The notes under the pieces: model-generated
The model's input: the letters and a program-made list of their open reading frames with translations, nothing else
What the model was told of the DNA's origin: nothing
Database searches by the model: none
Shown here: one piece after another, positions 8,550 to 17,624 of the stretch
How the letters are laid out: every line of letters starts with the position of its first letter
Position numbering within the stretch: the first letter of the stretch is position 1
Program-made: the position numbers and the translations under genes
Source: Microvirga sp.
GTDB taxonomy: Bacteria > Pseudomonadota > Alphaproteobacteria > Rhizobiales > Beijerinckiaceae
Direction: 5' to 3'
DNA length: 64,000 nt
Assembly (NCBI GenBank): GCA_031181145.1
Contig: JAPSLB010000015.1
Coordinates: 1 to 64,000 of the forward strand

Positions 8550-8594
8550 GATCATACTCCTGGAATGAAGGACCGAACGTATGTTCCGATAGAC

Positions 8595-10229
8595 CTATGA
8601 CGCGGCCAGCAATCCACCCTGCTGGACGGGCGGAAGCCAGTTGCGGCCAGGTACGGAGGTCAGCAGTGTTTGGGTATAGGAGTGGCGCGGGTTCGAGAAG
8701 ACATCCGCAGTGGGACCCTCCTCGACCACGATGCCGCTCTTCATGACCGCGATGCGATCGCAAATCTGGGCTGCGACCCGCAGATCGTGGGTGATGAAAA
8801 CCATCGACAGGCCCAAGCGGCCGCGCAGATCGGCGAGCAATCGCAGAACCTGCGCCTGAACGGAAACGTCCAGAGCGGAAACTGGCTCATCCGCAATCAG
8901 AACCTCCGGCTCGAGGGCCAAGGCACGTGCCAGCCCGATGCGCTGGCGCTGCCCACCGGAAAACTCATGCGGGTAGCGCCCGGTGGAGTCCGGATCCAAG
9001 CCGACGAGAGCAAACAGCTCCTTGGCTTTCTCCAAGGCCTTTGCTGGCCTCTCCCCATGAATGATCGGTCCCTGTGCGACAAGTTCGCCCACCCGACGTC
9101 GTGGATTGAGTGAAGCGAACGGGTCTTGGAAGACCATCTGGATGCGCCGGCTCTCGTCCCTCAATGCCTTGCGGGATAAAGCTGCGAGATCGGTATCTCC
9201 CAGTCGGATCGCTCCTGAGTCGGGATCCAGCAGCCGCACGATGCAGCGGGCGAGCGTCGACTTGCCGGATCCGCTCTCCCCGACGATCCCGAGCGTGCCG
9301 CCGCGGGGTAGAACGAGATTGGCATCCTGCACCGCATGGGTGACACGACGGCTGCGCGCCAGCAGGCCTCCTTTACGATAGGTTTTCGAGACGTGCTCGA
9401 TCCGGAGGATAGGCTCCGCAGCAACAGCCTGCGCCGCAGGAGGGGTGAGAGGCGGCACCGCCGCAATCAATGTTCTGGTGTATGGATGCTGCGGCCGGTT
9501 GAGGACCTCATCCGCCGGACCTTCCTCGACGAGCCTGCCGTGCTGCATGACGGCAATGCGATCGGCGATCTCGGCCACCACGCCGAAGTCGTGCGTGATG
9601 AACAAAACGGCCGTTCCCTTGCGCTGCTGAAGCTCACGGATCAACTTCAGGATCTGGGCCTGGGTGGTCACGTCAAGCGCCGTGGTCGGCTCATCGGCGA
9701 TAAGCACGTGCGGCTCAAGCGCGAGCGCCATGGCGATCATCGCTCGCTGGCGCTGGCCGCCGGACAGTTCATGCGGATAGGCACGTGCGGCCGCCTCCGG
9801 GTCCGAAATATGAACATCCCTCAAAAGACCGACAATCCGCCGCGCGATCTCGGCGGAGCCGAAATCCGTATGCGTACGGAACATCTCGGCGATCTGATCA
9901 CCGACAGTCCTCAGCGGATTGAGGGCTGTCATGGGCTCCTGAAAGATCATTCCGATCCGTGCGCCCCGGATCTTTCGCAGTTCCGCGTCGCTGAGAGTCA
10001 GCAGATCCTGACCCTCGAGCAGGATATGTCCCGCTGCCGCCTTGACCCCCTCCGGCAGAAGCCCCAGAACGGCGCTGGCCGTCATCGACTTGCCTGAGCC
10101 GCTTTCTCCGACGATGCAGAGGATCTCGTTGGCGGCGAGCCTCAGAGACACATCTTCAAGCGCATGCGGACGATCGGCTCCAGGCGGCAGGGCAACGGTC
10201 AGGCCTTCAATGGAAACAACGGTGCTCAT
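8595..10229 (-). CDS. Peptide/nickel-type ABC transporter, double ATP-binding protein
   Basis: A 544-residue fusion of two ABC ATPases (DppD plus DppF arrangement, as in GsiA or YejF). Each half has Walker A ([28 protein letters not shown]), signature ([28 protein letters not shown]) and Walker B ([22 protein letters not shown]). The C-terminal oligopeptide-type extension after each Walker B ([16 protein letters not shown]) is present. It powers import by the two permeases upstream in the operon. The ATG at 10229 overlaps the permease stop, which shows coupling; the longer open frame to 10382 would overlap the permease gene and is rejected. Confidence 0.93.
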   Translation of the reverse strand: MSTVVSIEGLTVALPPGADRPHALEDVSLRLAANEILCIVGESGSGKSMTASAVLGLLPEGVKAAAGHILLEGQDLLTLSDAELRKIRGARIGMIFQEPMTALNPLRTVGDQIAEMFRTHTDFGSAEIARRIVGLLRDVHISDPEAAARAYPHELSGGQRQRAMIAMALALEPHVLIADEPTTALDVTTQAQILKLIRELQQRKGTAVLFITHDFGVVAEIADRIAVMQHGRLVEEGPADEVLNRPQHPYTRTLIAAVPPLTPPAAQAVAAEPILRIEHVSKTYRKGGLLARSRRVTHAVQDANLVLPRGGTLGIVGESGSGKSTLARCIVRLLDPDSGAIRLGDTDLAALSRKALRDESRRIQMVFQDPFASLNPRRRVGELVAQGPIIHGERPAKALEKAKELFALVGLDPDSTGRYPHEFSGGQRQRIGLARALALEPEVLIADEPVSALDVSVQAQVLRLLADLRGRLGLSMVFITHDLRVAAQICDRIAVMKSGIVVEEGPTADVFSNPRHSYTQTLLTSVPGRNWLPPVQQGGLLAAS

Positions 10230-11056
10230 CGCTTTTTCAATCTCGGGTTTAGCGCGTCGTTCAATCCCTGCCCGACGAGTGAGACGGAGAGCACAGTTAG
10301 CAGGATCGCCAGACCGGGAATGGCCGAAACATACCATTGCGTGCGCAGTACAGAACGCCCCGTACCGATCAGGTTGCCCCATGAGGGGATGTTCGGATCG
10401 GACAGGTTCAGGAAGGCCAACGCGCTCTCGAGGAGGATCGCCGTGGCCATGATGACACTCGCATAGACAATGACCGGCGGAAGCGCATTGGGAAGGATCT
10501 CCCGAAAAATAATCTGAGGGTCGCGCATCCCCAATGTGCGGCAGGCCTGAACGAACTCACGACCTCTGAGCGAGAGAAACTCCGCTCTGGTCAGTCGGGC
10601 AGCCGCCGGCCATGACACAAGCCCGATCGCGATCGTGACCGTCTTGATCTCGGAGCCGAATACCGCAACGAGAACGAGAAGCAGGAGAAAATTCGGCAGG
10701 GTCTGGAAAGCCTCGGTGATACGCATCAGAACGTCATCGACAATGCCGCCATAGTATCCTGCGACAGCCCCGATGGCGACCCCAATGGTGATGGAAAGCA
10801 GCGTCGCGACGATGCCGATCAGCAACGACACCCGGGCGCCATGGAAGATCTGGGCCGCAATGTCGCGCCCGGTCGTGTCGGTTCCGAGCAAGAAGCGCGC
10901 GCTGAGAAACGGCCATTGCAACGGCCGCCCGGCGAGGCCGAGCGGATCCTTGGGAAACAGCAGCGGCGCGCTGAGAGCCATGCCGATCACGAGGACGAGG
11001 AGCACAAGGCCGACAATGGCCGCAGGACTCTTTGCAAGTCGTTTCAGAGCTTCCAT
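10226..11056 (-). CDS. Peptide/nickel-type ABC transporter permease (DppC-like)
   Basis: A 276-residue inner-membrane permease. It begins with one membrane helix (IVGLVLLVLVIGMALSAPLL), followed by the characteristic LLGTDTTGRDIAAQIFHGAR segment and a block of five further helices with the EAA loop (EFVQACRTLGMRDPQIIFRE) that contacts the ATPase. It pairs with the DppB-like gene upstream. Confidence 0.93.
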   Translation of the reverse strand: MEALKRLAKSPAAIVGLVLLVLVIGMALSAPLLFPKDPLGLAGRPLQWPFLSARFLLGTDTTGRDIAAQIFHGARVSLLIGIVATLLSITIGVAIGAVAGYYGGIVDDVLMRITEAFQTLPNFLLLLVLVAVFGSEIKTVTIAIGLVSWPAAARLTRAEFLSLRGREFVQACRTLGMRDPQIIFREILPNALPPVIVYASVIMATAILLESALAFLNLSDPNIPSWGNLIGTGRSVLRTQWYVSAIPGLAILLTVLSVSLVGQGLNDALNPRLKKR

Positions 11057-11064
11057 GGCAGTGC

Positions 11065-12039
11065 CTAGGTGACAATGCGCGGATCGAGATGCGCATAAAC
11101 AAGATCGACGAGGAAATTAATGACGATCACGAGCAGGGCCGACACGAACACGATCCCGAGAAGCGTGTTGAGATCCCGCTGCACGACCGACTCGTATGCT
11201 AGGCGGCCCAGGCCCGGCAAGGCAAAGACGCTCTCCACCACGACCGAGCCCCCGAGCATCGTACCGGCCTGGAGTCCCACCAAGGTGATCATTGGCAGAA
11301 GGGCATTGCGCAGAACATGAGCCGTAATGACTTGGCGCGGGCTCAACCCCTTGGCACGCGCCGTCCGCACGAAGTCGAGATTCATCACCTCCAACATCGA
11401 AGCGCGCATAATCCGGAGATAGGTCGCCAGGAAGATGAGCCCCAAGGTCACGGTCGGCAGGAGAAGATGCCACGCGATGTCAAGGATCCGCCGAAGACCG
11501 GTGTAACCCGCGCCGATCTCCTCAATCCCGCCTGCGGGCAGCCAGCCGAGCTTCACTGCGAAGATGACGATGCCCATCAGCCCGAACCAGAATGATGGTG
11601 TGGCATAGAAGATCAGCCCCAAGGTCGAGATCAGCGTATCCGGCCATTTGTTCACCCGACGCGCAGAGAGTACACCGAGGGCCATCCCGGCGGCGAACGC
11701 GAAGCTCAGCGCCGATCCCATCAACAGGAGCGTCGCAGGCAGGCGTTCTAGGATCACGTCCGAGACGGGCTTGCCATAAATCGCAGAGTAACCCAGGTCG
11801 AGCTGGAGGAGACGCCAGACATAGCGCCCGAGCTGTACCGCCACGGACGCATCCAACCCATAGTATCGCCGCAACTCATCGATCATGGTGGGATCGCCAC
11901 CACCGATCTGCGCCACGAGCGCGTCGACCGTATCCCCCGGCGCGAGCTGCAAGAGCAGGAAAAGCCCTACCAGCAGGACGAGCAGGGTCGGCAAACTGGT
12001 GGCGAGGCGGCGAAGTGCAAGCAGAAGAACGCGCATCAT
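11065..12039 (-). CDS. Peptide/nickel-type ABC transporter permease (DppB-like)
   Basis: About 324 residues with six predicted membrane helices and the DppB hallmarks: an N-terminal helix ending in LAPGDTVDAL, then GLDASVAVQLGRYVW, and the EAA loop DFVRTARAKGLSPRQVITAH. The ATG at 12039 overlaps the stop of the binding-protein gene (ATGA), so it is preferred to the open frame up to 12069. Confidence 0.93.
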   Translation of the reverse strand: MMRVLLLALRRLATSLPTLLVLLVGLFLLLQLAPGDTVDALVAQIGGGDPTMIDELRRYYGLDASVAVQLGRYVWRLLQLDLGYSAIYGKPVSDVILERLPATLLLMGSALSFAFAAGMALGVLSARRVNKWPDTLISTLGLIFYATPSFWFGLMGIVIFAVKLGWLPAGGIEEIGAGYTGLRRILDIAWHLLLPTVTLGLIFLATYLRIMRASMLEVMNLDFVRTARAKGLSPRQVITAHVLRNALLPMITLVGLQAGTMLGGSVVVESVFALPGLGRLAYESVVQRDLNTLLGIVFVSALLVIVINFLVDLVYAHLDPRIVT

Positions 12040-13640
12040 CAGGATGAGGTGATCCAGGTGTCGTGCCAATCGCTCGAATCCCAGCGAGGCGTGTTGTGGT
12101 GGTTGCGAACCTGCTTGCTCGTGGCCGCGAAGAACTGGCGCTCGGTGATCATCCAGACGGGAATCTCCTCATTTACCGCCGTCACCCACTCGGCGTAGAG
12201 CGCCTTGCGCTTGGCAGGATCGATCTCCGTGGCGGCCTGATCGATCAACTGGTCGATCCTGTCGGATTGCCAGCCCCACTGGTTGGTCCAGGGCGCCCCC
12301 TTCGGCGAGCCGGAGCGATACCAGACCGTCGTCGAGACGGCCGGATCGCCGCGATACTGATGCCAGCCGGTTGCGATATCGAAATTCCAGTCGCGGTAGA
12401 CGGTCGTGAGCGCGCCCGCGACGTCGAGCTGTACGACCTCCACCTTGATGCCGACCTCGGCCAGGGATTGCTGAATGAAGGTGGCCAGCAGCGGCACGTC
12501 CTCGCCGTTCAGGATGGGCACGAGCTTAAGCGAGAAACGCGTGCCGTCCGCTCCAGGCTTATAGCCCGCTTCGTCGAGCAGGGCCGCTGCCTTCTTCGTG
12601 TCGAACGGATAGGGCGGCTCTCCGCCCGGATAAAAAGCCGACGAGGATGACGGGATCGGCCCTGTTGCCGGCTTGCCCTGTCCATAGAGGAAGTTCTCGA
12701 TGAAGAACTCGACGTCGATGGCATGCGCAATCGCGCGGCGGACACGTACGTCCGAGAGCTCCTTGCGACGGGTATTGAACTCGAGGGTGTTGTTGAACGC
12801 GTTCGCCTCGATGCCGCGGGTCGAAACCTCGAAGCGCTCATCCTCTTTCAATCGATCAAGATCGGACAGCGACAGCCCGTTATAAGAGCTGAGCTGGATC
12901 TGCCCGGTCTCGAGCGCGGCGGCGACGGCCGACTTGTCCGTAATCACGCGCCAGACGATGCGGTCGAGATAAGGAAAGTCCTTACGCCAGTAGTTCTGAT
13001 TGCGTTCGGCAATGATGAACTGACCGCGCTCGTATTGGACGAACTTGAACGGCCCCGTACCGATTGGCGCCGTATTGGCCGGGTTCTCGAGAATGTTGGT
13101 TCCTTCGAAAACGTGGCGCGGCGCAATGTAGCCGAGATCGCAAAGCGCCCGGAGTAGGAGGTTGAGAGGCATCGGACGCGAATAGCGGAAGACGGCCGTA
13201 TGCGGATCTGGCGTGTCGACGGATTCGAGGTATCGCTGGAGCTGCGTGCCGTAGTTGAGATGCTTCTTCCACATCTCCATGGCCGTATACTGAACATCGG
13301 CAGCCGTGAACGGCTTCCCGTCGTGCCAAGTCACGCCTTGGCGCAATTTGAAGGTTACGGCCTTTCCATCGGGCGTGGCTTCCCACTCGGTTGCCAAGAC
13401 AGGAGCCGGATTGCCGTTGGCATCCAGATCCACCAGCGCCTCCATGATCTTGCTGGTCATCAGGTAGACGCCCGTCGATGCGCGAAGAGCCGGGTTCAGA
13501 ATACGCTGCTCCGAGCCGAGATGGGCCGTCAGGACGCCGCCGCGCCTGGGGACGTCTTGCGCATAAGTCAAACGAGGAAACAGGGGGCTGAGGAGGGTGG
13601 CACTCGCGGTGAGCAAGGTAGCACGACGGGTGAGGCGCAT
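12039..13640 (-). CDS. Peptide/nickel-type ABC transporter substrate-binding protein
   Basis: A family 5 extracellular solute-binding protein of about 533 residues, first gene of the operon. A signal peptide is evident: MRLTRRATLLTASATLLSPL, then cleavage near TYAQD. Twin arginines at residues 5-6 may indicate Tat export. Family landmarks follow: MEALVDLDANGNPAPVLATE, then LRQGVTWHDGKPFTAADV and NNTLEFNTRRKELSDVRVRR. The start at 13640 is chosen because it opens the signal peptide; the open frame to 13700 adds an unlikely extension. The gene neighbourhood suggests the ligand is a peptide-like or heterocyclic compound processed by the ATC-hydrolase and monooxygenase genes, but binding specificity cannot be read. 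Confidence 0.92.
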   Translation of the reverse strand: MRLTRRATLLTASATLLSPLFPRLTYAQDVPRRGGVLTAHLGSEQRILNPALRASTGVYLMTSKIMEALVDLDANGNPAPVLATEWEATPDGKAVTFKLRQGVTWHDGKPFTAADVQYTAMEMWKKHLNYGTQLQRYLESVDTPDPHTAVFRYSRPMPLNLLLRALCDLGYIAPRHVFEGTNILENPANTAPIGTGPFKFVQYERGQFIIAERNQNYWRKDFPYLDRIVWRVITDKSAVAAALETGQIQLSSYNGLSLSDLDRLKEDERFEVSTRGIEANAFNNTLEFNTRRKELSDVRVRRAIAHAIDVEFFIENFLYGQGKPATGPIPSSSSAFYPGGEPPYPFDTKKAAALLDEAGYKPGADGTRFSLKLVPILNGEDVPLLATFIQQSLAEVGIKVEVVQLDVAGALTTVYRDWNFDIATGWHQYRGDPAVSTTVWYRSGSPKGAPWTNQWGWQSDRIDQLIDQAATEIDPAKRKALYAEWVTAVNEEIPVWMITERQFFAATSKQVRNHHNTPRWDSSDWHDTWITSS

Positions 13641-14018
13641 GGCAGGGACCTTAGAAACCGAGGAACGCCTGAAACCTAACGCTCCCCCCGTTCGAGTCAA
13701 CAGAAATGTTCGATTTAAAGAACTCGCACATGGCAGACGCTTTCTACAGCTACTCCTGTCTATAAGAATTCATTCTCCCTTCACGTCCGAAACGTCGTAA
13801 CTTTTCTCCACTTCCCTTTGCAGCAACCTGCCCCCTTTGCACGACCTCAGGTCGGGTGTTTGGTTTTAAGAAAAATCATGCTCTCCGACCATCCTCAAAA
13901 AGCATGTTGTTCTTTATAAAGAACACACTGTCGTGCGCGAATGATACCCTCGATATGACGATCTCCACCCTGACACTCATCTTGTCCCGTTCTGTCACAA
14001 ACTCGATTATTACTTGTG
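13641..14018. other. Intergenic region upstream of the peptide-importer operon
   Basis: AT-richer than its surroundings and lacking a convincing gene. It should contain the promoter of the leftward ABC operon. I could not single out a strong -35/-10 pair or operator. Confidence 0.4.
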
Positions 14019-14100
14019 GTGTTGTCACGTTAAACCTAGCATGACAAAGCGTGTACATGAGCTGGCATGACCCAGCCCGTCAGCTACAAACGACAGGACG
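14019..14100 (+). mobile_element. IS6-family left-end remnant
   Basis: TTGTCACGTTAAAC near 14022 resembles the left terminal repeat of the other IS6 copies, and the following 60 bp lead to an ATG at 14067 reading MTQPVSYKR, the usual amino end of this transposase subgroup. The frame is lost right after, so only the left end remains. Confidence 0.6.
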
Positions 14101-14232
14101 GCAGCGAGCGGAGTAGCTGCGACAGCTATTTGTTCTGCTGCCTGTGCGGCCAAATTCGACCATCCGACCGAGGCGAAGCTGGGGGAGGGATTGTTTGGAC
14201 TTGCTTCGGGTTGGCGGAGAGCGGCTTTGGAT

Positions 14233-14570
14233 CTATCCGGTCAGCCTTTCGAACTGAACCGGACTGACGTAGTCGAGCGTCGAAGGACGCCGGACAGAGC
14301 TATCGAAGCCGTCGATGCAACGGCCGATCGCCGTCATGACCTCGGCGCGCGTTTGGAAGACGGCGCGCCAGACGAGCTCGGATTTCGGCGCTCCTCGGGC
14401 GCCGATCTTGCGCTCGAGGCGGCAGTCGAGCCAGGGGCGCAGGGGCGACAGGCCGATGCCGAGATCCGCGGCGACCTCACGCCGGCTGCGGCCGCTCGTC
14501 GGAGCAAGCCGCACAGCCTCATCCGAAACTCCTTCGTAAAGCGGGTGTGGGGCATGGATGTCCCCCTGCC
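14233..14570 (-). pseudogene. IS3-family element with OrfA joined to the end of OrfB
   Basis: The reverse strand first shows an OrfA helix-turn-helix (SDEAVRLAPTSGRSRREVAADLG) and then, without the catalytic core, the end of OrfB (RRPSTLDYVSPVQFERLTG). The joint lies near residue 65 of the open frame. Almost the whole DDE domain is missing, so an internal deletion of roughly 0.8 kb has fused the ends. Confidence 0.75.
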
Positions 14571-14745
14571 TCAGGAGAGACTCTCCACTAACGCGGGGCA
14601 AGAAGGTCCGCTTAGCCCGGAAGGCCGCATAGGCCGTGGATCACATTTAAGGGCAGGTTCAGGCCGCGACGGAAGTCTTCGATCGACGGCTCAGGAGAGC
14701 GGGGCTGATAATCGCCCCGCCTCTGGACACGGAGATATTGATCAG

Positions 14746-15087
14746 TCAGGTGTTGCCCACGACTGTCAGTCCTTCGGTCTTGTTCTGTCTTTTTGCCTTG
14801 CGCGGCGACTTCGAGGGCGACGCAATTTCTACCGGCTTGCTCTCCTGAGAGTCGGTTCCCTCCTTCGTCTTTTTCTTGGTGCGATCGCTGTTGCTCTCTT
14901 TGGAGATCTCTTCCTTGCGCAGCTGTTCCAGGAGATTTCGCACGCTCTTCAGAGCGTCCTCCGCTACAGATCCTGGGGCGTGAAACGCAGTCAGTTTTGT
15001 CAGCGTCCGCTCCAGCTTTTCAGCTCTCCGAATTGCTTTCGCCTTTAGGACCAGTTCGAAGTCAACGGTCTTGGATTTTTTCGCCAT
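14746..15087 (-). CDS. Lys/Ser-rich hypothetical protein
   Basis: 113 residues starting MAKKSKTVDFELVLKAKAIR. A predicted helical or coiled-coil N-terminal half (KLERTLTKLTAF, RNLLEQLRKEE) is followed by a charged, low-complexity tail rich in Lys, Ser and Thr. No family recognised. A GGGGTAAG sequence lies upstream of the ATG. The reverse frame on the other strand is not credible. It may be a real strain-specific gene or a remnant in an IS-rich area. Confidence 0.45.
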   Translation of the reverse strand: MAKKSKTVDFELVLKAKAIRRAEKLERTLTKLTAFHAPGSVAEDALKSVRNLLEQLRKEEISKESNSDRTKKKTKEGTDSQESKPVEIASPSKSPRKAKRQNKTEGLTVVGNT

Positions 15088-15102
15088 AGAATACTTACCC
15101 CG

Positions 15103-15285
15103 CTAAACTTCGGCTGAGTAGCAGGATAGAGCCTCTGAAGACAGTGAAGTTTTCATGACAGTTTGATGACGTTCGACGAACTCGTCACCGATCTTTCGAT
15201 AAGTGATCGGCTTCTTCACAAAGCCATCCAGCTCCTCGCCAAGCTGTTCAAACCGCGCCCCAAGCCGATCGATGGATCCGGACAT
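15103..15285 (-). pseudogene. Short hypothetical frame cut by an IS fragment
   Basis: 60 residues (RLGARFEQLGEELDGFVKKP and onward) with helical character, ending 15 bp before the gene at 15087. Its only ATG lies at the edge of an IS6 fragment, so the true amino end was probably lost to the insertion. No family recognised. Confidence 0.3.
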
Positions 15286-15289
15286 GAGC

Positions 15290-15405
15290 CAAATACCACC
15301 GGACGCAGAGCAGGATCACTGGGCGCTCGAAATGCCTGCCCTTGAACATGCCCCCCTCCATCGCTGAGCCAAGACGGATCAGCTGAAACTCCGGAACAAA
15401 ATTTG
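15290..15405 (-). pseudogene. IS6-family transposase, N-terminal fragment (second subgroup)
   Basis: Reads GGMFKGRHFERPVILLCVRWYLA on the reverse strand, the first residues of an IS6-type transposase, preceded by about 50 bp of the element's left end. It is related to the fragment at 5778-5885. No catalytic domain follows. Confidence 0.75.
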
Positions 15406-15600
15406 CGACGGATCCGGAAGCTGGGCCGCCGTCATGAGCCGCATGATCGAAGTCTCGGAAAGACGCAGGTAAGCAGCCGCTTCGCGCTTGGAAAATGAGC
15501 AGCGTTTGCACTGGGGTTTTTCCTCGGAGAAGTGGCCAAGGCTTGTCTCCTTCTTAAGACTCGCGCATAGAGGAGAAATGCCTTCAACCGGCAAGGTCAA
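15400..15600 (-). pseudogene. Excisionase-like helix-turn-helix protein, truncated
   Basis: The frame starting at 15600 contains CSFSKREAAAYLRLSETSIM followed by RLMTAAQLPDPSQ, a motif like the DNA-binding helix of excisionase/HTH_17 proteins. It is cut where the IS6 fragment begins near 15405. A second possibility is a small regulator of a lost prophage or integrative element. Confidence 0.45.
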
Positions 15601-16238
15601 GAGACCAAACCTTTGCTTTTATTAACCAATTATCCATATGCTCGCCATACGGCGTAAATACCAACGGTAGAAGCGCTCGATTAACTCAATGGCTCACAGC
15701 AGCTGCGTGCATGACGGCCTGTACGGCAATATTTCGCTCAGAGGCATTCTTACGCTTGAAGCTCTCCTGCCGCTTTGTCGGGCCTCGCGTTTTGTAAAGG
15801 CAATCATGCAATACTCTTTAGGTAGGACGTGGTCCATCATGCGAATATGCTGAGATGGTTTCTCGTAGAGGTGATGGGTGATCGAGCTGACATCATCGCT
15901 TCGAGGCAAGTACCCGATGCCTTGGGAACCAAGCGCGATGACATGCCCCCTGGGCCAGGGCGCCGTTCTGGCACCCTTCTAGACTGCTTATGTCGGATCA
16001 TCCTTTGGATATGCTGCGCGCTGAAGTGCTGTCTAGCCTGGTCTGGCACCTGGAACCGCTCGTATGTTACATAGACAAATGTGGCTTGTTGAGCATACTC
16101 TCCGAGTAATTTCATTCGCCATTCTTTGAAAACTTGACTCATGTAGTCTTGTCGGCGAGGAGCTTCGAAGACCGGGTGCAGGTTTCCAAAAGCCGAGGCC
16201 TCTGTGTCCGGTGAAACCAAGCGACGTTCCGGCTCCTA
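15601..16238. other. Long intergenic stretch before the acyltransferase genes
   Basis: No gene I can support. A reverse-strand open frame at 15837-16220 (127 codons) has a mildly protein-like middle (YMSQVFKEWRMKLLGEYAQQ) but no recognised family. The promoter of the rightward acyltransferase pair must lie at its right end. Confidence 0.4.
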
Positions 16239-17609
16239 ATGCTCTTCAATTCATTTGCATTCCTGCTCGTTTTTCTCCCAGGCTCTTTGGCGCTTCATTG
16301 GTTGGTCGAGCGCTTCAGGCCGCAATGGCGATTACCTCTCTTACTCATTCTGTCGTTCCTCTTCTACGGCTATTGGGATTGGCGCTTCGCCCCTCTTCTC
16401 GCGGCCTCGATCCTGGTGAACTGGATCGTTGCGCAGGCCTTTCTGCGAACGCAGCGTGGAGTCCTGATCACGCTCGCTCTCGTAACGAACCTGATCGTTC
16501 TGGGTATCTTCAAATACTTCAATTTCTTCACGGGCCTAGCGGCTCTTATCCCCGGGCTTTCGGCTCCGAAATGGGACATCGGCTTGCCGCTCGGCATCTC
16601 GTTCTTCACATTTCACCACGTGATGTATCTGGTCGACCTCAAGGCCGGGCGCGCTCCGCGCTACGGTCTTGTCCGCTATGCGCTCTACATCACCTTCTTC
16701 CCGCAGGTGCTTGCCGGCCCTCTCGTCCGCTGGAGCGAAATCATGCACCAGTTCGAGGAGAGACCGTATAAGCGCCCGGATGCCGCGGAGCGTTTCGGGC
16801 GCGGACTCATGCTGCTCACGCTCGGTCTTGCCAAGAAGGTATTCATCAGCGACCCTCTGGCTGAATACGTCAATCCGATCTTCGATCAGGCGACCAGGGG
16901 AGCGGTATCCGTTGCCGAAGCATGGCAGGCGACCCTCGGCTTCACGTTCCAGATCTATTTCGACTTCTCCGGATATACGGACATGGCTCTCGGCATGGCC
17001 CTGATGCTTGGGATCGTCCTGCCACCGAACTTCGACAGGCCCTACACCGCCACTTCCCTGCAGGACTTCTGGCGGCGCTGGCACATGACCCTGTCCCGCT
17101 TCCTGCGCGACTACCTGTATATCCCGCTCGGAGGCAGCCGAAACGGACTGACCGTCCAGGTTTGCGCACTCCTCGCGACAATGACGCTGGGAGGGCTCTG
17201 GCATGGGGCTGGCCTGACCTTCGTGGCTTGGGGCGTTGCGCACGGGCTGGGGCTCGCGGCGGGCGTCGTCTGGCGTCGATCAAGGCTGCGCATGCCGGCT
17301 GCTGCAGGCTGGGTGCTGACGATGTTGTTCGTCATGTTCACCTGGGTGCTCTTCCGCGCACCGAGCTTTGATGCCGCCCTGAGAGTTTACGAGGGCTTAT
17401 TCGGGTTCGCCCCGCTGGGGGATGTGTTCAAATGGCGAGCAATCGCCATCGCGGCCGCCATCGCCTGCCTTGGTCCGACAGCATGGTCCGCCATTCAACT
17501 CGCTCCGCCGCGGCGCTGGATCGCCGTGGGCTTCGCTGCCGTTCTAATGGCCGTTCTGCTCCAGATCGGCGACGCGGCGAATTACGAGTTCATCTATTTT
17601 CAGTTCTGA
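16239..17609 (+). CDS. MBOAT-family O-acyltransferase (AlgI-like)
   Basis: A 456-residue multi-spanning membrane protein. It has the AlgI opening (LFNSFAFLLVFLPGSLALHW), the FFPQVLAGPLVRWSEIM motif, QIYFDFSGYTDMALGMA, and the catalytic-His segment GGLWHGAGLTFVAWGVAHG. MBOAT proteins of this type move an acetyl or other acyl group across the inner membrane onto exported polysaccharide or peptidoglycan-like polymers. The next gene, 15 bp downstream, encodes an SGNH-like protein, the usual partner that finishes the transfer outside. No alginate biosynthesis genes are nearby, so the polymer modified is unknown. Confidence 0.92.
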   Translation: MLFNSFAFLLVFLPGSLALHWLVERFRPQWRLPLLLILSFLFYGYWDWRFAPLLAASILVNWIVAQAFLRTQRGVLITLALVTNLIVLGIFKYFNFFTGLAALIPGLSAPKWDIGLPLGISFFTFHHVMYLVDLKAGRAPRYGLVRYALYITFFPQVLAGPLVRWSEIMHQFEERPYKRPDAAERFGRGLMLLTLGLAKKVFISDPLAEYVNPIFDQATRGAVSVAEAWQATLGFTFQIYFDFSGYTDMALGMALMLGIVLPPNFDRPYTATSLQDFWRRWHMTLSRFLRDYLYIPLGGSRNGLTVQVCALLATMTLGGLWHGAGLTFVAWGVAHGLGLAAGVVWRRSRLRMPAAAGWVLTMLFVMFTWVLFRAPSFDAALRVYEGLFGFAPLGDVFKWRAIAIAAAIACLGPTAWSAIQLAPPRRWIAVGFAAVLMAVLLQIGDAANYEFIYFQF

Positions 17610-17624
17610 CGGACGGCATATCCG

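Noticed and set aside
12063..12650. 195-codon rightward open frame opposite the peptide-binding protein
   Set aside because: Shadow of the SBP gene; lacks motifs and ribosome-binding site.
15837..16220. 127-codon leftward open frame
   Set aside because: Looks slightly protein-like in the middle but no family, start signal or partner supports it.
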